Below, in pieces: positions 46,204 through 58,631 of a stretch of 64,000 nt of DNA. The translations under genes were made by a program, and so were the position numbers. The notes beneath the pieces were generated by a model, which made no database searches, had not been told where the DNA came from, and saw nothing but the letters and a program-made list of their open reading frames with translations. The DNA comes from Coprinellus micaceus. Taxonomy: Eukaryota > Basidiomycota > Agaricomycetes > Agaricales > Psathyrellaceae. Within the stretch, counting starts at the first letter, position 1, and each line of letters opens with the position of its first letter. The stretch covers positions 2,232,001 to 2,296,000 of the forward strand of contig OX596342.1 in the NCBI GenBank assembly GCA_951394405.1, read 5' to 3'.

Positions 46204-48352
46204 ATGGACGCGCTCATTGCTCGAGCAGACGCCATTAGGCCTTTCTCTGAGCTTAAATCGGCAGAGAAAGGCAAAGGCAAGGCGAAAGCCTCGACCTCAA
46301 AACCCAAGGACAGTTCCTCAAAGTCAAAACTCACCCAAGACAATGATTACACCCTCCAATCTATATCTTCCCATGTTTCTGTGCCTTCCTCCCTCAAATC
46401 CCTTCCCCGAGATCCATCGTCTTCGAAAGGGCATGATGAAGTCCCAAAATACAACCACATCGCGAACAAGAAGCTTCGGAACCAACTCATCCACCAAGAT
46501 ACCCTGAACAAGGATATCGCGAAAACGACGTTGGAGACCCAACAAAACCTCCTCGCACTCGCAGCCGACGATGCAGGCGGCATCCAGGTCGACGGGCCCC
46601 TCGAGAAGACATGGCGGATATCCCAAGCGGAGATCCAGTCGAGCGTCGGTGGGGAGGCAGCGAAAGGTCGTCGGGAACTCACGTTCCGTGCAGGCGAAGG
46701 TGCCAGGCGTATGCGGTGGACACGAAACGGCCGGCATATCGTGTTCATCTCTGGTAAAGGCGGAACCAAGGTTAGCTCGGTGGATTGGATGGGTGGGCAG
46801 GTGAATAGCGAAGTGGACTTGCTTGCTGGGAGTAACTTTTCTGGGGCGGGTGGAAATGGGGGCGGAGGAGAGGGGGCGAGAGATGTGACGTTCTTGCAAG
46901 ACCAGAGCTTCTTTGCGGTCGCACAGAAGAGGAATGTGTTTGTGTATGACCGGGATGGAGTCGAAGTACATCGGCTGGGGAACATTGTGGACCCGTTGAG
47001 GTTGGAGTTCTTGCCATGGCATTGGCTGTTGGTGGCTACGGTGTGTTCTATTCCCTCTACTATCTGGGCCGGCTCTAACTATCGTACAGACGAACACAGG
47101 GCACATCTCGTGGACGGATACGACGACGGGCACCCAAATAGCCGTCCACCGGACGAAACTTGGTGCATGCCAGACGCTCACGCAGAACATGCATAACGCC
47201 GTTGTCCATCTCGGGCACAACAACGGCAACGTCACCCTCTGGACACCCAACCTCGCCAAACCTGCCGTCCAAATCCTCGCCCACCTCGGAGCTGTCACAA
47301 GCATCAGCGTGAACCCCAGCGACAACGGTGCAGCAGGCTCCGTGAACATGCCAGGGAGGTACATGGCTACGTCCGGCCGTGACGGTAAAGTCAAGATCTG
47401 GGATTGCAGGAATTGGAAAGGTGTGGTCAGGGAATGGAACGTTCGAGGTGCTGGCGACGTCGAGCTAGAATGGAGTCAAAAAGGCTACCTTGGAGTCCTC
47501 AACGGCGGAAGCGTAAATGTCTACCACCCCCCACATATTGTAACTCCATACACCGCTCCCGGCGGGTCAACGTCCTCGCCCGCGCCTCCCCTCTACCTCA
47601 CCCACGCCATCCCCCACCGCCCTCTCACCTCGCTGCGCTTCGAGCCCTTCAGCGACGTCCTGGCCATCGGGCACAACAAGGGGCTGACCTCGATCCTCAT
47701 CCCAGGTGTTGGGGAGCCCCAGTTCGATTCCTATGAAGCGGATCCGTTCGAGCACTCCAAGGCGAGGAGGGAGAGGGAAGTGAAGGGCCTGTTGGACAAG
47801 ATTCAGCCGGATATGATTGCGCTGGATCCATCGTTTGTTGGGACGTTTGATCAGTCGGCGGTGTCTGCGGCGTCGAGCTCGCTGGTTACAACCGCGGCGC
47901 AGTCATTATTGGATAAGTCGGACCAGACGAAGTGGGGGCATAACGTGCAGGTGAAGCGTGTGGGTGTGGACGTGCCATTCGCGCGTATGAAGCGTGTCGA
48001 GAGGCTAGCTGTGCAGGGTAAGCTCGATACCACCGGCATGGAGGACGGCGATTCAGACAACGAAGACATCGATATGAAGGAGGTGGATGACGATGGTAGC
48101 GGTAACGCAGGAGGTGGGGAGAGTCGGGCGGAGAAGGAGAAGAGGAAGATGAGGGGGAAGGGTAAGAGTTTGAAGAGGTATTTGAGGAAGCAGAGGAAGA
48201 ATGTGGTGGATCCGCAGGTTTTGGCGGTTAGGGCGAAGGTGGAGAGGATGAAGGCGGAGGCAAAGGCGAAGAAAATCAAGGAGAAGAGTGGGGGAACCGA
48301 GGAACCGAAGCGGAAGAGTGCGTTGGATAGGTTTAAGAGGGGGGCGAAGTAG
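46204..48352 (+). CDS. UTP7: U3 snoRNP-associated WD-repeat protein UTP7 (WDR46/BING4)
   Basis: Exons 46204-47040 and 47090-48352 give 699 residues. Utp7 is part of the small-subunit processome that matures 18S rRNA in the nucleolus. A Lys/Ser-rich N-terminus is followed by KTTLETQQNLLALAADDAGG and EKTWRISQAEIQ, typical of the family. WD repeats follow: MRWTRNGRHIVFISGKGG, TGHISWTDTTTGTQIAVHRT, NGNVTLWTPNL, MATSGRDGKVKIWDCRNWKG. The BING4CT-type segment has FEPFSDVLAIGHNKGLTSILIPG-like sequence, here SLRFEPFSDVLAIGHNKG, and GEPQFDSYEADPFEHSKARR. The tail is basic (KRYLRKQRKNVVDP), ending ALDRFKRGAK. Confidence 0.95.
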
Positions 48353-49011
48353 TGCTGTAACAGGGGTTAGATATGGTTTTCAAGTTCACCTTCTACAATC
48401 ATTCGCTGTCAACGCTCGCTTCCCACTGAACCTTGAACTCGAGTTTTGTCTTTCCTCCATTGTCGCCAGGAATGGGGGTAAATTCTATCCAATGGCGACT
48501 CCGACATCCTCTCTATAAGGACGCTACCTGGTTCGATCTTCTTTGCTGCCTGTATTCTTCCTCATTTACAAACGACACATTACTGTTAGTGGTATGAGTC
48601 CAGCCTAATATTATTCTACATCGTTTTGGAAGTGTATCACTCAGCTTGTTGATCATGAGGGAGCCCTGGGAAAGTTGTAGTGGGTCGGGCGCTTATCCAC
48701 CTCTAAAGTGCACACCCCCTCTGAAAGCTGTCCGCGCTCTCTCAAGAACTACCATGGATGCTCTTGAAGCAACAAGCAACGGGGGGCGGCTCAAGACAAA
48801 CCCCGATTTTCTCGGTTCGGAGGGCATCGAAATATTCCCCTTCTGGACTTGCATGGAGACATACTCGATATTCGCAAGCTACTGGTATAAAACGCTGCAT
48901 ACCCTTTTCTCACCAGCCCAACGAGCCGCGCTCCAGTTCATTTGCAATCCCCCTACATCCCCACTACACCACCCACCCGCGAAACCGTACACAGCACCCT
49001 CTGAGCCTCGA
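48353..49011. other. 3' intergenic region between convergent UTP7 and RBR ligase genes
   Basis: Includes one GGGCGCTTAT at 48687. No gene; ORFs on the plus strand run antisense to the RBR gene. Confidence 0.5.
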
Positions 49012-50162
49012 CTAGTCGCGCTTCAAATTTCCCACAACCTTGCGAAAAAGACGCAAAAGGGGTCCAGGGATGCGAAATTTCAGGTCCCTCGGGGCTCTCC
49101 ACGAACTCCAACGTTCCGTTCCCCAGGTCGCTGTTGCTCTTTCGCGAGCAGCATCGACCTCCCGAGCGTGTTGATCTTCCAGTGGGACTTGGTCGAACAG
49201 GTAGCATCGTCCGCTCAAGGGGTTCTGGCCGCGCGGTACGTTAGGGATGCAATCCAGTAAAGCCTCAGCTTGGGCCGACCAACGTACCGTCCTACGAAAG
49301 TGACCATACTCTTGCTCGGTGATATCCTTGCGACAAAGGTAGCAGAAGCTCCTTCTGCAGTTGGGGTCGGGACACGACATACGGTTACACTAGCGGGGCG
49401 CAGTGCGCGTTAGCGAAGAGGTGGATGCCTCTCAGAAGAATGCGCACGCACCCCTGCCTCTTTTATTATGGCTATCACCGTACGAATCATGAATTCAGCA
49501 CACATCGGCAAATTAAATTCGAGACCACACCTCGTTTACAGCCTGGGCACTTCCTTATCAGTGCCCCACTCATCGCCTCTTCTATCCTTTGCCTTGCGCC
49601 CTCAGACCGTTTTCGCTCCTGCTTGCAGGTCCTTGGCGAATGGTCTTCCCTCCCGCACTTCCGACACGACACCTCCCCGCACCCATCCTCCACATTGAGA
49701 CATCTAAAGAACGGTTCTTTCTTGACACTTGCCTCGACTATCATGTGAAAATGGCAGAAAGGGCAGGACACTAGATCTGGGATATTGGCTTTGCGGATGT
49801 CCCTCTCTTCCCAGAGCTGTTCTAAGCGCTTGTATGTCCTGGGGAGGAGACTGTGTTGGAGTACGGAGGGGTGAAAAGTAGCGTTGCAGCCCGATCCGTC
49901 AAAGCAGCGAATTTCCATCTGGTTTTGAAGCAGTCGTTCCTCGACGTAACTTTGGATGCATGTGGCACAAAATGGGTGATTGGAAGGGCACTGGTATGTC
50001 GCAGCTATTTCGTACTCGCCAAAGCAGCACCCGCATTCGATGGGCGGTGTATTGGGTCCCAAAAACCACTCGTCTGCGGTAATCTTTTCAATCAAGAGGG
50101 CCCATGGGATCAGCCCGCTTACGACACTCACATAGCCAGCTGCAAATGTCGTACAGAAACAT
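49012..50162 (-). CDS. RNF216/TRIAD3-like RBR E3 ubiquitin ligase
   Basis: Exons (minus) 50162-50132, 50073-49531, 49471-49452, 49389-49288 and 49224-49012 give 302 residues. RING1 starts CGCCFGEYEIAATYQCPSNH with FCATC. The IBR has VSCPFCHFHM and CGEVSCRKCGREDHSPRTC. RING2 is CPGCKRAIIKEAGCNRMSC then FCYLC. The catalytic cysteine is the one in AGCNRM. This order and spacing match human RNF216, which makes mainly K63 chains. The 20-nt exon (49452-49471) encodes IIKEAG and is needed to place the catalytic loop. A minus-strand AAATATAAG at 50267-50275 is a TATA box about 105 bp upstream. Compared with RNF216 the protein is short, with no long N-terminal region. Confidence 0.88.
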
Positions 50163-51389
50163 AGTGATCGGTAATAGCTGGAAACTGAGTGGAACTGCCC
50201 GCTAAGCAGGTTTCTGCTTCAAGAGGTGTGGAGGGAAGGGGGACAGCGATAGCTTCGATCGTTTCCACTTATATTTGGGCCAGAGCAGTGGAACCCTGCG
50301 AGGCTCCGAAACACAGGTAACTGCTGTGCAACACGGGTGTCATCTATTGCGAAATCAACCCACCCATCCCGGAGTGCACAGAAGCTGCCAGGTCAGGTGT
50401 ACCCTTGCCATCACCAGATAAGGATTCATTCAGTGCAGTTCCTTCGGCATTCCCCTTCGCAACTAGCCGATCGGGCCTGGGCGCTTATTTCGGCCCCTTC
50501 ACAGCTGGATCACAAGCGTATGCTAAACGATGAGCCAAACTCGACTCCAAGTGAACGTTCCTTGTGCTGCGTTGTACGCCTGTTGTAGAATCACCCCCCA
50601 TCCACCTCCTTGTTTCAGCATGCGAGCTTGAATGAGAGGGTTAATGCGTTAACGCTGTAGAGGAGCAGTGCTCCGGGATTGTCGCCAGAATTCGTGCATT
50701 AGGTCTCCTCTTTAAATTTCCTGCGTAAGTTCACTGTCCTTGGTGTTGCCCCAATCCAGACCCGTTTATATGAGGCCGGATTCATGACGCGACGCGTTTG
50801 TTTGGTGTCGGACCCAGTCTGCTGTAGTGCTTTCGGTCGATACACTTTATTTCTGGCGTCCCGTATTTCAAGTGTGCGTTCTTGACGACGCATGCCGATC
50901 ATCCACGGCCGTACTTGCCTACTGGAGAGTGCTAAATCGAAGGAGAACATGGACAATACACCTCCAGCAGCCAAATACCTCGGACAACTGAAATGGTAGA
51001 TGGCTCGTCGCCTCAACCAATCACTCAGCGCTTCGCCTCCGCGTTATGGTACGTTGTCAATGTACGAGTACCGAAAATTGAACGACCCAAGGCGGCTACG
51101 ACCTGGGTCGTCGTCGTCGTCGTCGAGGAACTATGGAATCTACAATAAATATGAAATAAGGATATGGGGGCGGCGATAAGGCAAGGGAAACGGGGCAGTA
51201 GGGAGGTATCGCTCGGCAGATGAGGCGGAGTGGTGGTATTGTGAGGAGGATCCGGACAAGGGAGATGGAATGGTGTTTGGTATGTAAGAGTCAGTCAAGG
51301 GGTATCGAGGGTAGACGGGTATTACAATGTAGACGGAATGTTCTGCCCAACAAAATACAGAGGCATGCGGAAATGGAATGCAAACGTGC
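50163..51389. other. intergenic region with a (GTC)6 microsatellite
   Basis: (GTC)6 spans 51107-51125. One GGGCGCTTAT lies at 50479, about 320 bp upstream of the RBR start. No gene is supported; the minus ORF 50699-51016 has no recognizable content. Confidence 0.5.
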
Positions 51390-53971
51390 TCAACGAGAGC
51401 GGCGAGTCGCCCGAGGACCTTCCTTGATACGCCTAGTTTTAGGCGGCGGTGCCTCAGAATTTCCATCCTCCTCGAAGCGACGCTTTTCGATGCGGGAAGA
51501 CCTGCGGAGCTGAGTAGTTGGCTGAGGAGGATGCGGAAGGTGGACCTTGGTCGACCGTGGCGGCTTGGCTGGGGGAGCTGAGGGTTGGTGAATATTTTGA
51601 AGGGTAAGGGCCTTTATGCGCGCAGATCGGCGGGGTGGGGCAGGGAGTGTAGGCGGAGAAACCTCCACAGCATGTGCACAGGCAGGAGGCCCGGCCATTT
51701 CGACGTCGCTGGAAGTGTTAGACGAGTGTGAATTGGTGGCGAGATTGGGGACGATAACCACCGATGCAGTCATGGGGTTGCCTGCCTCATTAGAGGCTGG
51801 CCGGTAAAGGTTAACGAAGGGCGGGTGTCCGTTAACGGCCTGAGCGTGCGGAAACGGTACTGCCAGTTTAGGTGCACCCTTGTCGATGGGCGGAGGCAAG
51901 ATGGACTCGGTTTTGACCCCGTCAATCGCCTCATCAAACAACTTCAACACGGCGGCGTAGTGCTCGGCTCGGCGAGAGTGGAGTGGCTCGAGGGGGTCGT
52001 AAGTGTCTCGGACAGCAGCTTCGCATTCAGAGTCGGCGTCGGATCCAGGTTCAGCGTCGTCGAGGAGATCTGACTTTTCGTCGCCCCTTTCCATAAGCCA
52101 CCATAGGAAACCCTCAAACAGTGCGCCACAGGCCGGTCCCCAAGAAGCGCAGATAAGGGTGTTACAACGCCCAGCTACCGACCCAAATTGGCGAGCCTGC
52201 ATCTTGTTTCGAAGAGCTTCTTTGGGGTCCCAGCTACAAGCGATCGAGGGACCTTCGTCGTTGTTGGGGAGCCGTGTCCCATCGGGCTTGTACAACAGAA
52301 GTATGTAAGTGAGGAGGAAGTAGAATGACTCGAGGTCGTCGATGTGGTTGTGGGCGAGGGACTTCTCCTTGGTTAGGGCGCTCTCTAGGACGGACAAAGA
52401 CTGGAAGAGCCGAGTACCCTGGAATAGGGATGAACAAAGTGAAAGAAGCCATGAGAGCAACAACTAAAGCTTACGACGTTGTGGTTGGTTCTCACAGAGG
52501 GCTCGAGGTCCGTCGCTCTGAACGCCATGTCTAGATCGATTAAAACGCCTCGGTCGCCTTCTGCCGCGCCTTCCTTGCCAAGAAGTACATTGTTGTGCGA
52601 TATGTCGCGGTGGAGAATCCTAAGGCCATCCCCACCCAGCCGCTGGTGACCTGGGGCGTAGATTAGCGTCGGAATTATGGTACCGCAATGCCAGTGGACG
52701 TACCAGCTATCGCGTCACGTATGGCACAGAGGAGTTGGAGCATCGAGGTGAAGAATATGATCGACTTTCCATAAGAGTTCATAGTGGTTCGTGTAGCAAC
52801 TCGGTTATGATACTGGCCGAATGTGGTAGGACAGCGGATGTCCTTCGTCTCCCCCCTCCCCGTCTCATAGGACACCATATGAACCACACCGGGTAGACCC
52901 GTCACCAACTTGAGAAGCTCGTGCTCTGGGGCGTGGTCGTCTGATCGCCACGCATCCTTGACAACGTATTCTTCTTGCGTGTCCGGGTCTTGAACCCTCC
53001 AGCAGGTCGTCGCTCGCCCGCGGATGGCGTCCCGCAGAACGGGTATTGCTTCGAGGATCGGGTACGCCTTCGGTTCTCCACAGGGACCAGTAGTCGTCAG
53101 CGTCCCTTTCCCCTTCCTCCCATTGACGATAGTCCACTGAATGCTGTCATCTATCCCGAGAAGCTTCTCATTTGTCGAGGAAATACCGGCAACGATTCGG
53201 ACGAGGGTCCCGGGGTCTCGGTGAATGTCGATGGGTGGTGTAATCTGCGCCCCAGCCCGGTCGAAATGTACCAATCGCGCATAGTTCTCCGTGAGGACGA
53301 GCGAGCGGACAAAAAACCGATTGGGCTGCTCATAGAGAACAAACCTGGATTGGAAGAGAATTAGGGGGAGAATCGCACTAGAAGGGGTCGTGTACGTACC
53401 GAGCATAGCTCGCCATCTCCCGCAGGACGTCTTTATCACTCCCGAGTTCTGAATCCGATTTTACAGAGATATAAGTCGCCATGTTGGTGAACCCAACGGC
53501 AGAGGAGGAGTCCTCGGACGATCGAGGGTCATCGCGCTGGTCGACAGGCCTTGGAACCTCGAACGAGGGACCAGCTGCTCGGACCACGAGCACGGGGCAG
53601 ACACGGTAGCCATCCTCGTTCTTCCCATCGCAACCCGGGGTTCTTTCGGTGCTGAGAACTCTCCGTTCTACACCAGGGTTCTCCGACCTGACGAACCGGC
53701 CGACAATTGATTGAAGGACGTCGAACACGGCGTGCAGAAGACCGTCTGTTGAGGTAGAACCAAGTGGCAGCAACCACTTCTTTTGTGTGGAATCGTAGGC
53801 ATCCACTTCCTGCAGGAATAAATCTACTTCCTGATCCTCCAAGACTCCGCGGTACACCTCGCGACTGTACGTCTCGCTCGTCGTAGTGAAACTCGATGGA
53901 TGTAGAAGGGGAGAATCCTGTCGGGCTCGACCGGTTTCTGCGTCTTTGGGAGGGCTAGACGATGACGGCAT
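51390..53971 (-). CDS. FunK1-type fungal protein kinase
   Basis: Exons (minus) 53971-53400, 53344-52704, 52650-52475 and 52418-51390 give 805 residues. An ATG at 54067 would add 32 residues, but MPSSSSPPKDAETG looks like the family's start. FunK1 features are YSREVYRGVLEDQEVDLFLQ, FEVPRP, NMATYISVKSD, FFVRSLVLTENYARLVHFDR and the catalytic core HRDISHNNVLLG with GVLIDLDMAF. HIDDLESFYFLLTYILLLY follows. The C-terminal 250 residues are Pro/Ser-rich with two SARIK/SRIEK boxes and basic patches, perhaps nuclear. This kinase clade is expanded in mushroom-forming fungi and linked to fruiting. The substrate is unknown. It is divergent with the broken FunK1 gene to its right. Confidence 0.92.
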
Positions 53972-54690
53972 CGTGTAGTTGCGCTTGAGGTTCGGTTTCC
54001 TTTGAGTTTTAGCCAGAAATGCACGAGATATCCAGTCAAGGGAGAGGGTGGTGGGGGTATGGAACAAAGGACAATGACGCGCTAGGACGCGCTGTGTTCA
54101 ATTCCATGGGAATCTCACGTGATTTTGTCCGGGCCGCGAGAGGCCGTTCCATTAGCGCCCACCTGGTGAAAGCCATCAACGTACATCGTGGGGTGATTCA
54201 CAGTGAATCGTGATGAATGTGGCGCCTGTGAGTGTCCAATTGACGCTCGCCGGAAGTGGACGATATCCAGTTAGCCTCCACCAGAAGCCAGACCTTTTAT
54301 TCAAGAATCCCTGAGGGTCTAGTCAGGGGGTGATGCAACTTTCATCATTACCACTGCATAAATGCATCGCCCACTGGCAGTAGCTATCCGTATCTTCCAT
54401 TAGCCGATCCGTCCCCAACCCATGTTGATAGATTGCCACTTCCTAGGTTGAGGCTGCAACCGCGATCACGTGCATTGGCCCACTTTCCCGTTTGGGCCCA
54501 TGGTTGCCACTGGATTCATTGTTCGTGGGCCTATAAAGGCCGTTGGCACTACAAATCACCCGCCTTCCTTTTCTCTCCTACCACCATCTACCACAGTCTA
54601 CTATGGCGTACACCAGCAATTTCACCGACCCGCAGGCCCATTCAACCTCGCCAGTGGCCACTCGAGCCTATCACTCCAGAAGATGTCAGG
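53972..54690. other. divergent promoter region between the FunK1 pair
   Basis: Plus-strand TATAAA at 54532-54537 is placed to serve the right-hand gene. No other gene seen. Confidence 0.45.
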
Positions 54691-56983
54691 ATGAACGAGA
54701 ACAGGACCACACAAAGGTGAATTAGATTCAGACATACTCTCAGTGGATTCGCTGTCTGACGTGAGTATATCTTGCCCTCAAACAGCATTGAATACCCTCG
54801 AACCCCTCCTCCCGGCGAGGCGAACGCGACTGCGAGTGGCGTCGCACTGCGATTGGTGATGGCCAATCAGCCTGTGACGGCGCTCGATTCCATACTCGAC
54901 CGTGGGCCAAATGCCTCTTCCTTTGCAGTATCCTTCAACTCTAGCGTGCTCCCTTCCCAATCTTCCAGCACGAACTCGGGGCCTCCACCAACCCTCGCCA
55001 GCCAGAATTCAACCACACTCTACGGCCCCCCCAGCGCATCCCTCAGTCTTCTCAACGGAGTCTCTATCAATGAGATGGCAATCAAGTCCTCAAGCAACAT
55101 CTTCGGTACGCCCAAGAGGCAGGCAGGACAACGCAACTACACGAATGATCCCACGGTGCAAGGGCAGGGGAAGTCGATCATGAGAACAATGGGCCCGCTC
55201 ATTCCCTACTTCGACTACGTGTGGGCGAAAATCAAATTCATCAAGGACGCTAGGATAAAGGAGACAACCCTGCAGGCGTGATTGGTCTCTAACGGAGCTC
55301 TCTTCACCTTTAAAGCGGGTCCCAATCAAGACGGTTCGCGATGGGTTATAATCCCCGAGCGCCCTACCCTAGAGCGCCAGCTCTACACGCCATTCTTCAA
55401 CCTCATTACCACTATCCTCAAGAAGCACCTGAAGGTTGTCAACGGGGTCGAACGCGAGGTGGTCGACATGCACGCCAAGCAGATGAAGCACATAGAAGGG
55501 CATCATACCTCACCTGACATCGTGATTCGAGGAGTAGGCCCCTCGTTCGAGGCTCCTTCCAATGGAAAGCTAGTGGGCTACTCCAACATTGTCACCTATT
55601 TCGACGTAAAGCTCCAGCGTGAGCTCGACCGGGCGGACAATCTAGAGCAAATGGCTGTTTATGCGAGGTATGTTTACCATGATAGTGTATGGGTAGCACT
55701 CACTAACTTAAAGCGCTATCACATAGGCAGGTGTTTGTCCACCAGCCTAACCACTGGTTTGTGCGGGGGCTTCTCGTCAGCGAGCTCCACGCGCAGCTCG
55801 TGCACTGGGACCGTGCTGGACTCCAGAACTCCGAGTTCTATAACATACACGAAGAGTATACCTGTTTTGTCGGCCTCTTAGTCAGCCTCAGCAATACCGA
55901 GGGCGAGCGAAAGAACATCGGTCTGGACGACAGTATTAAATGGACGCACGACCCTGCCGGGAGGAAGATCGCAGGAACGATGACTGATGCTTGCCCCGAA
56001 AAAGGAAAGGTCTTCGACCTCATCGACAAGAGTCCTGTTTCCCAAAGCCACCACATCCACGGGAGCGCCACCGTCTCCTGGTCTGTGCGGGATCGCAAAC
56101 CCACGATGCCTACCCAGGCCGAGCTCCTCGTCAAAGACTCTTGGAGTTCTGCTGGCCGCACAGAAGAGTGGAAGCTTCTAGCCAGGGCGAACGCAGCGAA
56201 AATTAAGGGAATCTGCAAGATGATCTGGCACAAGGACCGTCGAGCTCAGATCAGTCAATTCCGAGACGGTGATTTATTCTTCGATCGGGTGTTCTCAAGA
56301 ATCGTCATGGAGATGTACGGGAAAGAAGTTCATCGCTTCACAAGTATTCTCCAGTTTCTCGCAGCTTTGCGGGATGCTGTCGCTGGTAAGTGCTATGGCG
56401 TTTGATTCGATATGGACATCCACGACTAACCATCAATTGACCTAGCACATGGAAACCTCTACGGCATAGGCATCCTTCACAGGGACATCTCCAACAAGAC
56501 TATCCTGCTTGGACGGGATGGTGCCGAAGTCGGGGAACAAGGCATTTTGATCGATCTGAGCGTTGCGTTCGATTTTGAAAGGGAGGCGGACTCGGAGATC
56601 AACAAAGAGCCCATCATGGTATGTCCCCTCATCTCTCTAGGCTATCTTCGATGTACTGACATTCAACAATCTAGGGACCTCGATTCTTCCAGTCGTGCAT
56701 GATCCTTGACTTTCTCACCGACTTGAACGACGAGGCGGACTTGGCACTCGCACCCGCCCACGACTACCTCGATGACCTTGAGAGCTTCTTCAACGTCTTC
56801 TGCTTTGGTGCCTTCCAATTCAATCACGACGGGTCCGAGCGTCCGTTGACAGACAAGGCGCGGAACATTGTGGCTGGATGGGATAATGAGTCTGCGGGCC
56901 TTGCTCTTGCTCCAAAGGCAATGCTCATCAACCCAACGCGGCGTCAGAGGGAGTTCGCCATGGACCTCATCGAAGACTCTTGG
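54691..56983 (+). pseudogene. FunK1-type kinase gene with an in-frame stop and a retrotransposon in its 3' end
   Basis: Likely exons are 54691-54716, 54786-55677, 55727-56385, 56446-56618 and 56675-56983. Family motifs are NHWFVRGLLVSELHAQLVHW, GLDDSIKWT, HRDISNKTILLG, GILIDLSVAF and YLDDLESFFNVFCFGAF. A TGA at 55279-55281 interrupts exon 2 (TTLQA-stop-LVSNGALFTF) with no plausible intron across it. After IEDSW, at 56983, coding sequence stops at the 5' LTR of a gypsy element. The preserved frame and splice sites elsewhere imply recent decay. It is more diverged from its neighbour than a fresh tandem copy would be. Confidence 0.85.
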
Positions 56984-57581
56984 TGTTACACTTTGCTCCA
57001 CATGTTTTGTAATATGCGCTATATCTTTATCTTTGGTCTAGGACTTATTTCTTTTCTTTTGGCCAAACTCTTTTTGTATTATTATTTGTGTTTTGGTTAA
57101 AGTAGTTGACTCTCGCTGACTTGTTATGACAATTATTGAGTCATTTTATTTATGACTCATACTCGACTCATCCTTAGTCTGTCTAGACTAAGTATGACTT
57201 GTCTTTGACTGTAATCGACTCATAGTTATATTGACTCATAGTTATAGTGACTCTTAGTGACTAGTATCCATGGGTATATAAACCCTATAGATTAGACCCA
57301 TGTACTTTAGCTTGTTATACTTTTCCCCCGTTATCGAATAGTGCCTTGTGCCAAAACCCAAAGACAACTAAGAGCAAGCCAATTAAGCCAATAAGACAAC
57401 AACCAACGCCTAAGTCCAAGCGAGCTATCGTCAACATAGTTCTTGGTAGTGTCAGATACAACGATCGTCAACATCATACTCGATACCTAAGTTAAGTAAT
57501 CATTGCATCATTGACCATTGACCTGCCCAGAGTCGACCAATTGTCGGACACTTGTCCAACTCCCTCATCGAGGTCGTAACA
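56984..57581 (+). repeat. 5' LTR of the gypsy element, 598 bp
   Basis: Begins TGTTAC and ends GTAACA, a perfect 6-bp terminal inverted pair with the TG...CA rule. It starts where the FunK1 coding sequence ends. TATATAAA at 57275-57282 marks the probable U3/R boundary. The AT-rich left part contrasts with the flanking gene. The 3' copy is not in the window, so the right border rests on the terminal pair and the start of the gag frame. Confidence 0.75.
57137..57239 (+). promoter_or_regulatory. cluster of TGA(C/G)TCA (Gcn4/AP-1-type) sites in the LTR
   Basis: TGAGTCA at 57137-57143, ATGACTCAT at 57152-57160 (exact Gcn4 consensus) and TTGACTCAT at 57231-57239, with extra GACTCA half-variants at about 57164 and 57216. 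All lie 40-140 bp upstream of the LTR TATA box. Confidence 0.6.
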
Positions 57582-58631
57582 GAATAACAAGCTCCACAAT
57601 TACGTTGCCCTCATCAACGAGCGCAACAACGGCTCGCCCAACACGTCTGCCCCAGGTTCTCCGGAAACTGTTTCAACAACTTCGTCTAATCAAGAACTCT
57701 CCTGCATCGACCACGTCCACGCTTTCGACTACATCAATAAAACTGACACTTCATTTGACGATTCGTCTCAACAAGGAGGGGCCGTCTGGTACCGTTGCTA
57801 CTATCAACCGTGTCCACATAGATTCGATAACCCAATTGAAAATCAGCAAATAGACGCAGGATCTAGACCAGTAACTGAAAAGGACGAACACAGCGAAGAA
57901 CTTGTTACCAAATCAAAGGAGAAACACCAAGCATACGAGAAGCAACATAAGGCAACTCGTGACAGATACAAAGTAATTGAAGAAGAAGCAAGACTCGCCG
58001 CTACAAGAGAATTCAACCAAAAACAAAAGGTTGAGAAGCTTAAAGAAGCTGAAGAACAGATCAAAAGGGATCTAGAATACGCCAAATTAGCCGAAGAAGC
58101 AGCACAGAAACTCGAAGAAGCTCGAGAACAAGCAAGAAACACAGAAAGGGAACTTAAAGCCAAACGCGAATTCGAAGCGGAACTCGTTAGAAAGCTCCAA
58201 GAAGAAGAGTCATCTTCCAAAGGAAAAGGAAGAGCAACTAAGCTGTATAGCCGCCCAATATCCAAGAAAGGATCCAGAACCAATACACCAGGAGGATCAA
58301 AGAAGTCATTCGAACCACCTCAACAGATTCAAAGACAAGAATCTATCAAGGAAGTAAAGGAAATCGAATCCCCACCAAAAATCGAAGTCAAAGACGAAGA
58401 CGTCAACATGGTTGACTCCACTTCCATTAACGTCACCAGCACTAACTCCGAAGCCAAAGTAAACGTCAAGAATTACAATGGTGACCGAAATGATTTTCTC
58501 ACGTTCAAAGACTCTCTTTCTCTTTTCTTCGACTATTACGAAGAACAATACAAAGACAAAGACAGGAAGAAAGTCATTTTCGTTCTATCCAAACTCACTG
58601 ATGGAGAAGCCGAAGTATGGAGGAAATTACA

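Noticed and set aside
46324..47394. 356-residue minus-strand ORF over UTP7
   Set aside because: The plus frame encodes WD repeats with a clean intron; the antisense product has no family features.
54772..55281. ORF starting at 54772 as the FunK1 start
   Set aside because: It begins with TTG; a short upstream exon from the ATG at 54691 joins in phase at 54786.
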